DNA from: Nemertoderma westbladi
Lineage: Eukaryota > Xenacoelomorpha > Nemertodermatida > Nemertodermatidae
DNA length: 36,979 nucleotides
Direction: 5' to 3'
Assembly: GCA_032718475.1 (NCBI GenBank)
Contig: JAUCBJ010006493.1
Coordinates: 1-36,979, forward strand
Positions 10,440 through 19,560 of this stretch are shown here, one piece after another. The first letter of the stretch is position 1; the number at the start of each line of letters is the position of its first letter. The notes under the pieces were generated by a model. That model worked only from the letters and a program-made list of their open reading frames with translations. It was not told where the DNA came from and ran no database searches. The translations under genes and the position numbers were made by a program.

Positions 10440-10839
10440 AAACTGTTACAGGATCCGAGTTGGCAAAAGGATCCTGACTGGTATTTGTGTCGTGGTAATA
10501 CCCATCACCGCGTCCGCCCAGTGCGATGGAATAGACTGAAGGCTGAAGGCCATTTAAATAACAGAATTTGTTTTGTTGTTATTAATGATGTCTGATATGT
10601 AAGTATTGGTATAATACAGCACAATCAGTATAGCACAATAAAGGCAGTAACAATGATGGTTTAAACCATTTGATCTGATTAATAGCCAACTGAACTATAA
10701 TTAACATCAGGTAACGGTTATATACTTATTGCTTAGAGGTTACATCTCTACCTACTCGACCTACCAATAGATGCGCGCTAATTGATGGTGTGTCACCCCA
10801 CCATTCCACCATTGGCTGGTTTACCCTTTGGCCACTCCC
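10440..10839. other. Non-coding stretch
   Basis: No open frame of note and no clear repeat. The 92-codon minus-strand frame at 10726-11004 crosses the perfect hairpin below and looks accidental. Confidence 0.45.
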
Positions 10840-10891
10840 TATCTCCCCTGGCCCTATGCTGGCGGAAGCCAGCATAGGGCCAGGGGAGATA
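10840..10891. repeat. Perfect 24-bp inverted repeat (hairpin)
   Basis: The arms 10840-10863 and 10868-10891 are exact reverse complements around a 4-base GGAA loop. The left arm contains TCTCCCCTGGCCCTATGCTG. It is much longer than chance would give. No terminator role is implied; it may be a foldback element or a stem in a non-coding RNA. Confidence 0.95.
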
Positions 10892-11091
10892 TATTGGTAT
10901 CCATCTCCAACTGACACTATATTGCCCTGTTCCCTTCTGGCATGCAATATAATATAGGATAATATTGCATACTTAATCGTAATTCGTAAATCACGATTCC
11001 CCATTTTCTCACTGGGTGGTGCAGTGGATTGGATCCGCTAACAAGAATCAACAGTTCTCGCAATTTACATATACAAATTACATATACGTTT

Positions 11092-11097
11092 TTTATT
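11092..11097 (-). terminator. Candidate polyadenylation signal of the globin gene
   Basis: AATAAA on the minus strand about 224 bp after the globin stop codon, the first clear one seen downstream. Whether it is used cannot be judged from sequence alone. Confidence 0.4.
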
Positions 11098-11200
11098 AGT
11101 GTGTGTGGTGAGAAATGCCATTAATATATCGGTAATAATATTTTGCCATTATATTTGACAAAAAATTTATCTTATTTTTTGACAATGACAGTTTGTTTGT

Positions 11201-11424
11201 TTGACTTCACACATTTAACAACATGTTATCAAAATCGAATACATCGTCTGATATATTGTCTTCTGAAGTAACTGGTGGGTTAAGTGAATCCGGAAATAAT
11301 GGTAGTTTGTTCGTTTGACTTCACACATTTAACAACATGTTATCAAAATCGAATACATCATCTGATATATTGTCTTCTGAAGTAACTGGTGGGTTAAGTG
11401 AATCCGGAAATAATGGTAGTTTCT
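11201..11424. repeat. 114-bp tandem duplication at the globin 3' end
   Basis: The unit starting TTGACTTCACACATTTAAC is present at 11201 and 11315. The two copies differ at about one position over more than 100 bp (a CG/CA difference), so the event is recent. The right copy holds the last codons and stop of the globin gene; the left copy lies in its 3' UTR. Confidence 0.95.
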
Positions 11425-11713
11425 TTGTGTAAAGTACTAAATCAGCGGTTGTAGTCGGTACCTCCGATTCTGAATCATCCACACCTTTCGATGACGTGGT
11501 TGATTTACTTGGTTGTGGTGTGAGTGGAATTGGATTGGTCTGCTGGTTTTGCGTAGAAGACGATCGGGTCTGTATCCGCACTTCTGGTGGTCTCTGGTGG
11601 TATCGGGGGGTCTCGCAACTCTCATTGGTTGTTAATGAATGCCGTGGAATTACATTTATCCGATAGGTTGAAGATGGGTGATGACTTGTATCCCAGTTGC
11701 GGTCTAATATTAT
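11321..11713 (-). CDS. Globin gene, terminal exon (C-terminal tail)
   Basis: The exon starts at 11713 after a good acceptor (CTCTCCAACAG) in phase 0 and runs 130 codons to TGA at 11323-11321. It joins in frame to the 43-codon exon at 11979-12107 across a 265-bp intron. The globin fold should end in the previous exon, so this encodes a long extension: rich in Ser, Thr, Pro and Gln (for example STTSSKGVDDSESE), ending in an acidic/hydrophobic segment (SDDVFDFDNMLLNV). It looks disordered, with no transmembrane segment or known domain. Extended tails occur in some invertebrate globins. The 62-codon frame at 11437-11625 is a shadow. Confidence 0.7.
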   Translation of the reverse strand: MILDRNWDTSHHPSSTYRINVIPRHSLTTNESCETPRYHQRPPEVRIQTRSSSTQNQQTNPIPLTPQPSKSTTSSKGVDDSESEVPTTTADLVLYTKKLPLFPDSLNPPVTSEDNISDDVFDFDNMLLNV

Positions 11714-11978
11714 CTGTTGGAGAGAAATTAATCAATTAAAATTAATCTAAATCGGGGTGATCCAAAAATTAAATAAAAAACGCCTCAAAAATCTATTCTA
11801 AAATTAGAGTAAATTATGGTGCTATATCTCGAAGAGGTGATATTTTTAATCTTTTGAAGTACTAAACACTATTATGCCCTTTCGGTGTTCGTAACACTGC
11901 AATGTGATAATAGAAGTATGCCAATTAGATGAAAGTTTGTAGAATAAATTCTTATTGATGATTGAAACTAAAACTCAC

Positions 11979-12107
11979 CTCTAAATGGCCGATAGCCATG
12001 CAAGATGTAACAGCTGTCATCAAATTAAAGAATGCCTTCTGTATTTCCTCATTATAATGTCGGCCCATTAACTTGCTAAGACAATATATCAAGGAATCTC
12101 GAATGTG
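11979..12107 (-). CDS. Globin gene, exon for helices G-H
   Basis: Exactly 43 codons between an acceptor TATTTGCAG (AG at 12109-12108) and a donor GAG|GTGAGT (after 11979), phase 0 on both sides. The translation begins HIRDSLIYCLSKLMG and continues with NEEIQKAFFNLMTAV, the pattern of a globin G helix, GH turn (xLGxxY/F) and H helix. The preceding intron falls after the equivalent of haemoglobin beta residue 104, the conserved G7.0 phase-0 position. The longer 122-codon open frame to 12320 runs into the intron and a short tandem repeat, so it is not used in full. Confidence 0.8.
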
Positions 12108-12138
12108 CTGCAAATATAATAGTTGAAAACGAACGGTT

Positions 12139-12290
12139 ACATCGCGATTCGGCAACTGTCGCGTTTCGGAAACAGTCGCGATTCGGCAAAAAAGTTGCGT
12201 TTTGGCTAAAAGTTGCATTTCGGCAACAGTCGCGATTCGGCAAAAAAGTTGCTTTTTGGCAAAAAGTTGCGTTTTGGCAAAAGTAAATAC
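12139..12290 (-). repeat. Short tandem repeat cluster, GCCGAA(A/T)CGC type, minus
   Basis: About seven imperfect ~20-bp units alternating TTGCCGAATCGCGACTG-like and GCCAAAACGCAACTTTT-like forms on the minus strand. The same family is at 17308-17420 in the opposite orientation and at the window start. Confidence 0.75.
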
Positions 12291-12678
12291 GTAGATGTGG
12301 AAGATCTGGGTTGAATTCAATAATTAATATTGTAGTGGTCTTTTTATCTCAAATATGCAAGGTAGGTGGTACAGTACTAATATTATTTTATTTATATGTA
12401 TGGAATTAATTTCGCACTACCAAATCGCCAGGCCCATTTGGTTGCCAGTTGCCCCAAGATTCAGCTTAAACTGATTAAATCAAGGAAATGGGGAAGGTTA
12501 TCACTTACATACATTTCGCCCTCTAGCGGCAGACTGGATAACTGTTTAACATGGACAACTGTTATTATTATTACGGATAACTGTTTATTATTATTTTGGA
12601 TAACTGATTACCGACTCCACAATTTAAGTCCCCATCTGTACACAATATTCGTATCACCCTTTTTAATTATTCGAACCT

Positions 12679-12710
12679 GCCCAGAAAGCCTCTTATTTAG
12701 GACTTTCTGG
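12679..12710. repeat. Small inverted repeat
   Basis: CCCAGAAAG and CTTTCTGGG face each other across 13 bases. This is a minor foldback in otherwise featureless intron sequence (12300-12870 shows no gene; ATAACTGTTTA-like motifs recur at 12538-12605). Confidence 0.6.
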
Positions 12711-12879
12711 GACTCACCAAAATTCAGGGTTGATACGACGACGTACAGCACAGAGTATTCTATACAACATTATTAAAGGGCAGGGAAGATTCTCATATTA
12801 GCATTGTAACTAACGAACGAAAGTGCTATAGTGTTGTATGTTTAAGACATTTACAATGTCCTGCTTGTTTCATTTTTCA

Positions 12880-13649
12880 GGTCAGGTCAGGTATTCTAGG
12901 TCATTGATCAAGAAAACTTGCCACTTCCATGCAGCATAAAGGAGGTGCCACCTGTAGCTGCATATACCATCTTACTATGGCAAATGTGGTCCTGTAACTA
13001 GGACCCCCTTCGTTCTGGGATAAGGACGCCCTTGGTCCTGGATTAAGGACCCATATTCTTGGCTACAGGGGTATATGGCCTGGCCAGGCAGATGGTGATC
13101 TAACAATGGCTGGTCATGAGTATAGTGTTTTCATGTCCACTCTGAGGCACTTCACTGCGACCTGCACCTGGCAGCAAGGGTACAGGGCATGACCCAGCAG
13201 ATGAGCTGCACAGCCAATGGTGGGTCATGTGCGCCAGAGTAGATATGGGTAATGGGCCTCATATCTGACTCCACTGCGACACCCACCCTGTAGAATGGCA
13301 AGCCAGGGTGTGGTATTTGCCCCGAGAGCTGACTCGGCAAAAAAGCACCCCCCCCCCCCCCCCCAACCCCCACTATTGATTACATTAGTAATGTTGGAGG
13401 TCCGGCCACTAGATGCCAGTGGAATTACCGGACACGATCGGCCTCACAAGCATCAGTTATCTCGTGACCGGCTGCCTGTCTCACCCCCTATTGGACAGAG
13501 CAGCCAACAATTCTTTGTGTCCCTTTCCTGATGACCTTTCTGGCCCAAACCCTGGGTTACCAGGGAGGCCATATTGTGAGGGGGAGAGGGATTCTGGAGT
13601 TGGAGGCTACTCTCATGTTACACCACGACCAACAAAGCCAATGGTGAAT
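12880..13649 (+). other. Probable 5' region of the family A LINE, non-coding
   Basis: GC-richer sequence leading into the endonuclease remains of the LINE at 13650. The open frames here are short and mutually overlapping. A C17 run interrupts it at 13348-13364. No second copy in the window reaches this far upstream, so assignment to the LINE is by position only. Confidence 0.35.
13348..13371. repeat. Poly-C tract
   Basis: Seventeen C (13348-13364), two A, then five C. Such tracts are also prominent at the ends of the piggyBac-type element (14930-14943, 16289-16310). Confidence 0.95.
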
Positions 13650-14916
13650 CTGAGGCAAGTCACTAGACTAGCCTCAGTAAACACCCTAACACTCGGGTCC
13701 CCAATGCGACAAGGTGAGCTGACTGCCTTGACAGATAAGTTTCTCTTAGCGCAGTGCGTGTTCAATAGCACCGAATGCAGACTGGACAGACTGATGAGGT
13801 TCTGATTAAGGACATGGGGGGCGGTTGGTGACTCGCCCTCGCATCAGCAGATGATAGTGGCAACGGTGGAATTGGTCTATTGATGAATCCAACTGCACAT
13901 GCAGCATTGGAGAAAATAGACCAAATCTCTAACCACATCATCCGTTACCACTTCTCGTGTTCTGGAAGACTGGCTAAGAAGTTTCCTAAGGTGGTTCTGA
14001 TTGTGTGCTACTCTCCAACTAGTGTTGCCCCTGTAGAGGAGGTGGAAAATTTCTACCACAATCTACAAGCAGCTACTGATGGAGTGGATCAACATGCATT
14101 CTTAACATTTCTGGGAGACTTTAATGCAAGTCTGCACAATCACCTACATCGCCCTGGGTCTATAGCAATAGTGTTAACCGAAATTTCGTCCATCTTCAGG
14201 ACTTTATCTCTGGAAATGGATTGTTTTCGGCTGGAACCCAGTTCAAGAAGCGAACTGGAAAGCTATGGACTCATAGTGGACCCAGTAGTCACAAGTCCCA
14301 GATAGACAATATTCTGTTTCGTAGGAAATACAAGACTGTAATGCATTTACACTTCGACCCTTCTCCGGTGATCACCGCCTTATTGTGGCCAAGTTAAGCT
14401 TAGTCTGCGTGGTAGCAGAACAACGAAATCTGCCTTGCCGCGGGATGACTGTTCCTCTCTGTTTCAACAGCCAAATGTGAGTTACAGCTTCACACTACAG
14501 CTGAGCAACAAGTATGTGGTTCTTGCCTCTGGGGCGTTAGATCATTGCGATGCGAGGGCTATACTGCCTTCACAGAAGCAGTTAAGTTAGCTGCTGCAGA
14601 AACAGTTCCTGTATACCCTCGAAACAGGAAAAGGGCCCCCAGGACTGACAACAAAATTCGGAAGTACCGAAATGACCTCTATAAGGCGCAGAAAGAGTCC
14701 CGAATTAAAACAGACTACAGCGGCCACGAATGCAGTTAAGGCTGCATCTAGGTCCCTGAACAGGCAGTACTCTGTTAATCTACAGGAGCTAATAAACCAA
14801 CAGGTTAATTCCATCAATGCCATCAATGATGCTGACGACAGCAGGCAATCATCGCAGGCATGGAAATCGATCAACTTGCTTACTGGGCAGAAAAGCCAAC
14901 CAACCACCAAGGTTAA
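13650..14916 (+). pseudogene. LINE family A: AP endonuclease domain and linker, decayed
   Basis: EEP-type endonuclease signs: VNTLTLGSPMRQGELTAL near 13660-13725 (start of the fold), GGIGLLM near 13867, YSPTSVAP near 14010 and the metal/active-site motif GDFNA at 14113-14127. The C-terminal part with SQIDNILFRRKY follows around 14300. Frames change near 13860 and 14150, and a 13-bp deletion lies near 14330, between short ATAC repeats, relative to the other family A copy. The linker (GYTAFTEAVKLAAAETVP near 14550) is open in pieces. Not functional. Confidence 0.75.
14913..14916. repeat. TTAA target site duplication, left
   Basis: Left copy of the TTAA flanking the piggyBac-type element. The uninterrupted family A copy (minus strand near 27380) reads AAGGTTAAGGCTG with a single TTAA, proving the duplication. 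Confidence 0.95.
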
Positions 14917-14929
14917 CCCTATTACCACT

Positions 14930-14943
14930 GGGGGGGGGGGGGG
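14930..14943. repeat. G14 run at left end of the piggyBac-type element
   Basis: Fourteen G directly after the terminal inverted repeat, mirrored by C22 at 16289-16310. Length is probably unstable and may be affected by assembly. Confidence 0.9.
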
Positions 14944-15189
14944 CGAATCGGCCCTTTCCTAGTTTTTAGTTGCTGTAACTATGCAACCACATTACGTACC
15001 GGCCCAATTTTTATTGAGAATTAGCCAAATTTAATGCCGCATCGATTGCAAAAAACGACGTTGCAATTGGATTTCTACTTTTCGATGTGGGTGCCACCTC
15101 AAAATTTGGTCTCCAGCACCAAATTTTTTGAAATTTTCGAATTTTACAAAGTCATTCGTGATTTAGTAATTATTTTTGTTTAGGCTATT

Positions 15190-15831
15190 TTTATTTATTT
15201 TTATAGGTTTGGATCACTCTAATGCTCTATACAAGTATGTAAGTGTAGCGGTACGTCATTTTTGGAGCACCAAAATTAGGGCGTGGCACTTTAAAATTTA
15301 AAAATTACTTTATTCGGAAAATTTACTAAAGTTTTGATTTCGACGCATTTTTATTGGTTTTCTGTAGCGCTGAATTGATTTAAGGTAATATAGAAGCCTG
15401 AAGACTTAGTGGTTCGCCATTTTTAGTGCACCAAAATTAGGGCGTGGCACTTCAAATTTTGAAAAATACGCGATTCGGAAAATACACTAAAGTTTTGATT
15501 TGCAAAGAATTTTTATAGGTTTTCTGGAGCGCTGAATCGATTGAAAGTAATATAGAAGCCTGGAGACTTAGTGGTTCGCCGTTTTTGGTGCACCAAAATT
15601 AGGGCGTGGCACTTCAAATTTTGAAAAATACGAGATTCGGAAAATACACTCAAGTTTTGATTTCAAAGCATTTTTATAGGTTTTCTGGAGCGCTGAATCG
15701 ATTAAAATTAATATAGAAGCCTCAAATCCTTGGTGTACGTAATTTTCGGTTCACCAAAATTAGGGCGTGGCACTTCAAATTTTCAAAATTACTTTATTCG
15801 GAAAAAACACTAAAGTTTTGATTTCAAAAAA
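15190..15831 (+). repeat. ~161-bp tandem repeat, four direct copies
   Basis: The motif CACCAAAATTAGGGCGTGG starts at 15269, 15429, 15591 and 15752, giving periods of 160, 162 and 161. Each unit also carries TTTTCTGGAGCGCTGAATCG and AATATAGAAGCCT. It is internal to the piggyBac-type element. Confidence 0.9.
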
Positions 15832-15990
15832 TGGCGAACCACTAAGTCTTCAGGCTTCTATATTACTTTCAATCGATTCAGCGGCCCAGAAAACCTATAA
15901 AGATGCGTTGAAATAAAAAATTAGGAACATTTTCTGAATATCAAATTTTTCAAAATTTGAACTGCCACGCCCACTTCTTAGGTGCACGAA
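15832..15990 (-). repeat. ~161-bp repeat, inverted copy
   Basis: Reverse complement of the preceding units, starting GGCGAACCACTAAGTC and ending with CTGCCACGCCCAC. Together with its neighbours it can form a long stem. Confidence 0.85.
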
Positions 15991-16288
15991 AAATAGCATC
16001 CACTTCAATTTTTGGAAATGGAATATAATCACATTCGATTCAACGTCTTGCTTGAAGAACCTACTAAATCTAGCCAACACTGCCACACTATTAGTTTTTA
16101 GAAAACGAAAAATTTTGTAATTTTGTCCTGGGACTACTTTTAATTTTCATCAAAAATATGATTCCCTGCTTATGAAATTTTAACTTTTTAAGGTTTGGTT
16201 GTGTTCATCTATAGTTGTTTCACAAACAGCCCAAATTTTGTAGGTTTTCACTGGACGATTACAAAAATATAGTGGGTGGGCCGAATCG

Positions 16289-16310
16289 CCCCCCCCCCCC
16301 CCCCCCCCCC
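16289..16310. repeat. C22 run at right end of the piggyBac-type element
   Basis: Twenty-two C, the mirror of the G14 run. Between it and the right terminus lie another ~25 bp absent from the left end. Confidence 0.95.
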
Positions 16311-16349
16311 AGTGGTGCTAATGGTCAAAACACCGCAGTGGTAATAGGG

Positions 16350-16353
16350 TTAA
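16350..16353. repeat. TTAA target site duplication, right
   Basis: Right copy of the TTAA. LINE sequence resumes with GGCTGAATCACCAGCC, continuous with the left flank in the uninterrupted copy. Confidence 0.95.
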
Positions 16354-17190
16354 GGCTGAATCACCAGCCGATCGCCTCAATGGTTGGAAGGCCCACTTTG
16401 AAAAGCTCCTCAATAATGATAGGGTATTGCCTGATAACCTTATAGAAGTTAAAGTGTCTGAGTCTGTACTCCCAGATATTCCCATTGGCGATATCTCCTT
16501 TGCAGAAGTGAAGGCTGCTGCATAGAGCATTAAGACCAATCGTGCCAGTGGAGTAGTTGATGTTCCCCCTGAGGTCTTTTTATTAATTCCAGAAAGACTA
16601 AAATTTTGACAGTTAACTTTGAAAGTCCTCAGCAAGTCTCTGACCGGATGGGCATAAGCTCAAAGGATGGTATGTTTGAGCATGTGGACGACTTCTTTTA
16701 TCTGGTTTCATGGATCCGGAAGTCAGGTGAGGACCTTCGAATACGTAAGGGAAAGGCATGGGCAGCCTTGAATAGGCTTTCCAGGATTTGGAAGTCACCG
16801 AGAATTAATCGGAAACTTAACTTCCGACTATTTAGAGCAGCAGTAGTTCCAGTACCCCTCTATGGGAGTCCATGTTGGGCTCTAACTGCTGAGGACACCA
16901 AATCTCTGGATGGCACATCTGGGTGTCTCATTGGTTCCCCCAAGCTTGACACTAGAACAAAATCGCCTCCGCTTTGCCAGACACTGTTTTCGCCGTGAGG
17001 ACCAGCCAGTGCAGAATCTTGTTCTTTGGCAGCCTCATGGAGTGAATAAGCATGGTGGACAGCCCATGACTTTCTTGAGACGCATCTTAAAGGACACTGG
17101 CCTTGAAGATGCGGATGATCTAGCAAATGTCATGGCTGATAGGGAGTTGTGGAAGCGCAATTTTGTCGATAAGCCGGCACAGCATTCTTA
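16354..17190 (+). pseudogene. LINE family A: linker end, RT thumb and C-terminal region, RT core missing
   Basis: After the linker (RIASMVGRPTLKSSS is a shadow; the real frame encodes RLNGWKAHFEKLLNND-like sequence) the copy jumps at GGTCTTT (16573-16579) from just before the RT core to just after it, losing motifs A to C (about 770 bp). It then continues through ISSKDGMFEHVDDF, the WALTAEDTKSLDG block near 16880 and the C-terminal block with GVNKHGGQPMTFLRRILKD near 17050, ending PAQHS-stop at about 17190. A second deletion lies near 16918. It cannot encode an active enzyme. Confidence 0.8.
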
Positions 17191-17240
17191 AAAATGCAGC
17201 TGCAATGCAGCATGCCTATCCTAGTAGTAGTAGTAGTAGT
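17191..17240 (+). repeat. LINE family A 3' end with (TAG)n tail
   Basis: A ~30-nt 3' UTR with the palindrome TGCAGCTGCA, GATCC-like TATCC, then six TAG units. The same end is at 25657-25690 (minus) and 36876-36915, defining the family's 3' terminus. Confidence 0.9.
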
Positions 17241-17307
17241 TCATTTTTCATCTTACTTGTATTGTTGATAGTATAGTGTATTCTCCTACAATAAAGAAAT
17301 AATTTTT

Positions 17308-17420
17308 CCGAATCGCAACTTTTTGGCCGAATCGCGACTGTTGCCGAAACGCAACTTTTTGCCAAACCGCTCCTTTTTGCCGAAACGCAACTTCTTTTGC
17401 CGAAACGCGACGACACCGCT
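17308..17420 (+). repeat. Short tandem repeat cluster, GCCGAA(A/T)CGC type, plus
   Basis: About six ~20-bp units such as TTGCCGAAACGCAACTTTT, ending GAAACGCGACGACACCGC. Inverted relative to the 12139-12290 cluster in the same intron. Confidence 0.75.
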
Positions 17421-17676
17421 GGAAGAAAGAACCTGTCAGGTGTTTCATACCTCTGAGGTTGAGGATGAGCTTCACTTCGTCTGTTTCTGTCAGGCGCTGG
17501 ACCGATTAACACTATCCCTATCACTAACACTATTAGTAACTATTAGTAATTTGTCAGTAAAGTGCCAACTTAGTTATTGGATGACAAGTAATCAAATTTC
17601 GGCAGCAAGATTTCTGTCAGAACTTTTTGTGCAGCGTAAGAAACTTATCTACAAGAATCTCCGGATTTGTGCTTGA
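17410..17676 (+). pseudogene. Relic of a retroelement C-terminal zinc-finger-like module
   Basis: The open frame contains RTCQVFHTSEVEDELHF and then CFCQALDRL. The arrangement C-x(4-7)-VEDE-x-HF-x3-C recurs at the C-terminus of many non-LTR retrotransposon polyproteins. Later residues (ARFLSELFVQRKKL) fit the helical end of such proteins. It differs in sequence from families A and B, so it is a third element. It is short, with no catalytic domain and no start codon of its own. Confidence 0.45.
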
Positions 17677-17736
17677 ATTTATTGCATTTTGTATCTATTT
17701 CAGTAATTCTCTGTATTTATATCTTGGTATAATATA

Positions 17737-19314
17737 CTACTACTACTAGGTCGAGCGAACTCGGACAGTGGAAATGAGATCCTTCCAGGTTTCCCGATTC
17801 TCCATAGTTGTCGCCATTTCGTTTCTCGCAAGTTCAGTATCCCTTTCAAGTTGATCTATATATGTTATGGCCGGTCGTCCACGACTGAGCTTTACATGAG
17901 TTGGTTGCCAGAGAAGTAGATCTGGTATGACCTCGTCTTTACTTCACCATCAGTGCCCACTGAATTTTAATCTGCGTTCACGGAGGGTGGTTGATACAGG
18001 TGGTATTGTACCATAAAGCTCGGCGTTTGTCATGTGTTGTCTCCAGCTGATGTTTAGGGCTGCCCTTAGTAGTCTTGTGTAGCAACCATCAATTCGTTGT
18101 TCAAGTGATTTAGTCAGTGTCCAGGTCTCACCCCCACACTTTCCACTGTGGCTCGAAAGAACTTAGTCTTCAGGTGCCTGGAGAGATCTAATGATGGTAT
18201 CAATTTTTGATAGAGCAACCCAGGCCTTTGCTTTCCTAACTTCTATCTCCTTTTTGCTACTCTCTATCCATGATCCAGGTACTGGAAGTTATCGACCTTC
18301 CTTAGTTGATTATTATCAATGGTTGTCAAGTTTCCATCAACATTAAAGGTCATGAATTCGGTCTTGGTAGCATTTATATGCAATCCAACCTCATTAGCAG
18401 CCCTCTCCACTTTATTTAGTAGAAGCTGTGCATCTGCTAGCGTATTAGAGAGCAGGGCGATGTCATCCGCAAAGTCGGTGTCTGTGACTGTAGGTGCCGG
18501 ATATCTACTACTTCTGCGTTCTTGAAGTGTGAATCCCAGATCTTCACCCTTTGTGGCCGTCCTCATTGCTTAATCCAGCACAATTACAAATAGTAATGGT
18601 GATAATGTGTCACCTTGTAGTACGCCAGTCAGGATTGAGAAAAACTCAGTTTCACCATCTGGTGAGAGTACCTGCGCTTCTGTGTCATAATATAACAATC
18701 CAATGCCAGCAACAATTACTTCTGGTATTCCAAAAGCTCTTAAGATTTCAAGCATTTTACCTCTATGGATGGAGTCGAATGCCTTCTTGAAGTCCACAAA
18801 AGACATGACTGCGGGGAGATTCTTTGACTTAATTCCTTCAATAAGTCTCCGTAGTGCAAGTATCTGAGCTATTGTTGATCTACTTGGTCGAAATCCGTTT
18901 TGGCTCTTACGCTACCACAAGCAGACAGATCCCACGATAGTTTGTTGGTATGCCGAGGTCTCCTTTCTTGGGGAGAGGCTTTAGTTGACCTTTAGTCCAA
19001 ATTGGTGGTGGCTTTTCCCATTTTAACATCCGGTTACAAACACTCAATAATGGTCTGTTTAGCACTCCGGTTTTCCATACCTCCGCTGGGATTTCATCTA
19101 AACCACTCGCTTTATTATTGGACATGCTTTTAATGCTTCTTTAGAGTTCGGCAGGTGTGAAGTCCCCCGTTTCTATAGGTAGTGTCTTGTCATATATTTT
19201 CCTTGTAGGGCTGACCTCGATGTTTGGTGGCTGCCCAAGCAAGTTGCTGAAGTGATTTTTCCACTTCCCAACACGTTCCTCAGGACTATCGGCTTTGAGG
19301 AGCCCCTTTGCATA
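17737..19314 (-). mobile_element. RTE-like LINE family B, copy 2 (5'-truncated, decayed)
   Basis: On the minus strand it runs from about 19314 (truncated before the RT) to a (TAG)4 tail at 17748-17737. ATAATATA at 17729-17736 and 19315-19322 is a possible target duplication, weak because the site is AT-rich. Flanking sequences on both sides share GGTATAAT and TATTTATATCT-like stretches, as if an older repeat was split. Confidence 0.85.
17740..19260 (-). pseudogene. LINE family B: RT and C-terminal region, decayed
   Basis: Open pieces at 19125-18907, 18806-18570 and 18566-18264 give LPKKGDLG, motif A FVDFKKAFDS, LQGDTLSPLLF (motif B, intact QGD here) and motif C FADD at 18473-18462. A 62-bp deletion near 18911 relative to copy 1 removes sequence just after the fingers, and a stop lies near 18568. 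The C-terminal region (18180-17750) contains TWTLTKSLEQR, NISWRQHMTNAELYG and LLLWQPTHVKLSRGRPAIT, characteristic of this LINE type. The reading frame ends VRVRST and its stop codon is the first TAG of the tail. Confidence 0.85.
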
Positions 19315-19319
19315 ATAAT

Positions 19320-19560
19320 ATATTTTTGGTATAATCTCCTCAGTATTTCTATGTATTTTCTAGGTATTTATATCTCAGTAATGCTCTGTATCTGTATCTG
19401 TGTCTCTGTATTTCTGTTTCTATTATACTTGTATTTGTGTATTAGTATTAGTATCTACGTGTGTTATTGTTATTGTATTTCGTTTTCTTATGTATTGTCT
19501 GATAAGTCGGTTACGGCTGGGGGCTTGAGCCCGTGACATTAAAATTAAATAAAAATTCAT
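19320..19560. repeat. Low-complexity T-rich stretch
   Basis: Repeated CTGTATCTGTATCTG and GTATTAGTATTAGTAT motifs. The 94-codon plus-strand frame over it is compositional. No gene. Confidence 0.6.

Larger units (their letters stand above)
14917..16349. mobile_element. Non-autonomous piggyBac-type transposon (1433 bp)
   Basis: The ends are CCCTATTACCACTG (14917-14930) and its exact reverse complement (16336-16349), flanked by TTAA on both sides. TTAA duplication plus a CCC-starting inverted repeat is diagnostic of the piggyBac superfamily. A second inverted pair lies inside: GCGAATCGGCCC just after the left G14 run and GGGCCGAATCGC just before the right C22 run. There is no transposase frame. 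The inside is mostly ~161-bp tandem repeats. Mobilisation would need a transposase from elsewhere. Confidence 0.9.
13650..17240 (+). mobile_element. RTE-like LINE family A, copy 1 (split and deleted)
   Basis: The most 5'-complete family A copy. It has endonuclease remains (13650-14340), the linker (14545-14912), a piggyBac-type insertion (14917-16349), the rest of the linker, then the end of the reverse transcriptase and the C-terminal region to TAA, a ~45-nt 3' UTR and a (TAG)n tail at 17222-17240. Compared with the 25657-28083 copy the RT core is deleted at 16573-16579. A short 3' UTR with a trinucleotide tail is typical of the RTE clade; the clade assignment is inference. Confidence 0.85.

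Noticed and set aside
11008-11035. Second tRNA-like promoter (TGGTGCAGTGG matches an A box)
   Set aside because: No acceptable B box at the right distance and no stems.
11952-12320. 122-codon open frame on the minus strand taken as one exon
   Set aside because: Only 11979-12107 has globin similarity and splice sites. The rest is intron with GCCGAA-type repeats that happen to be open.
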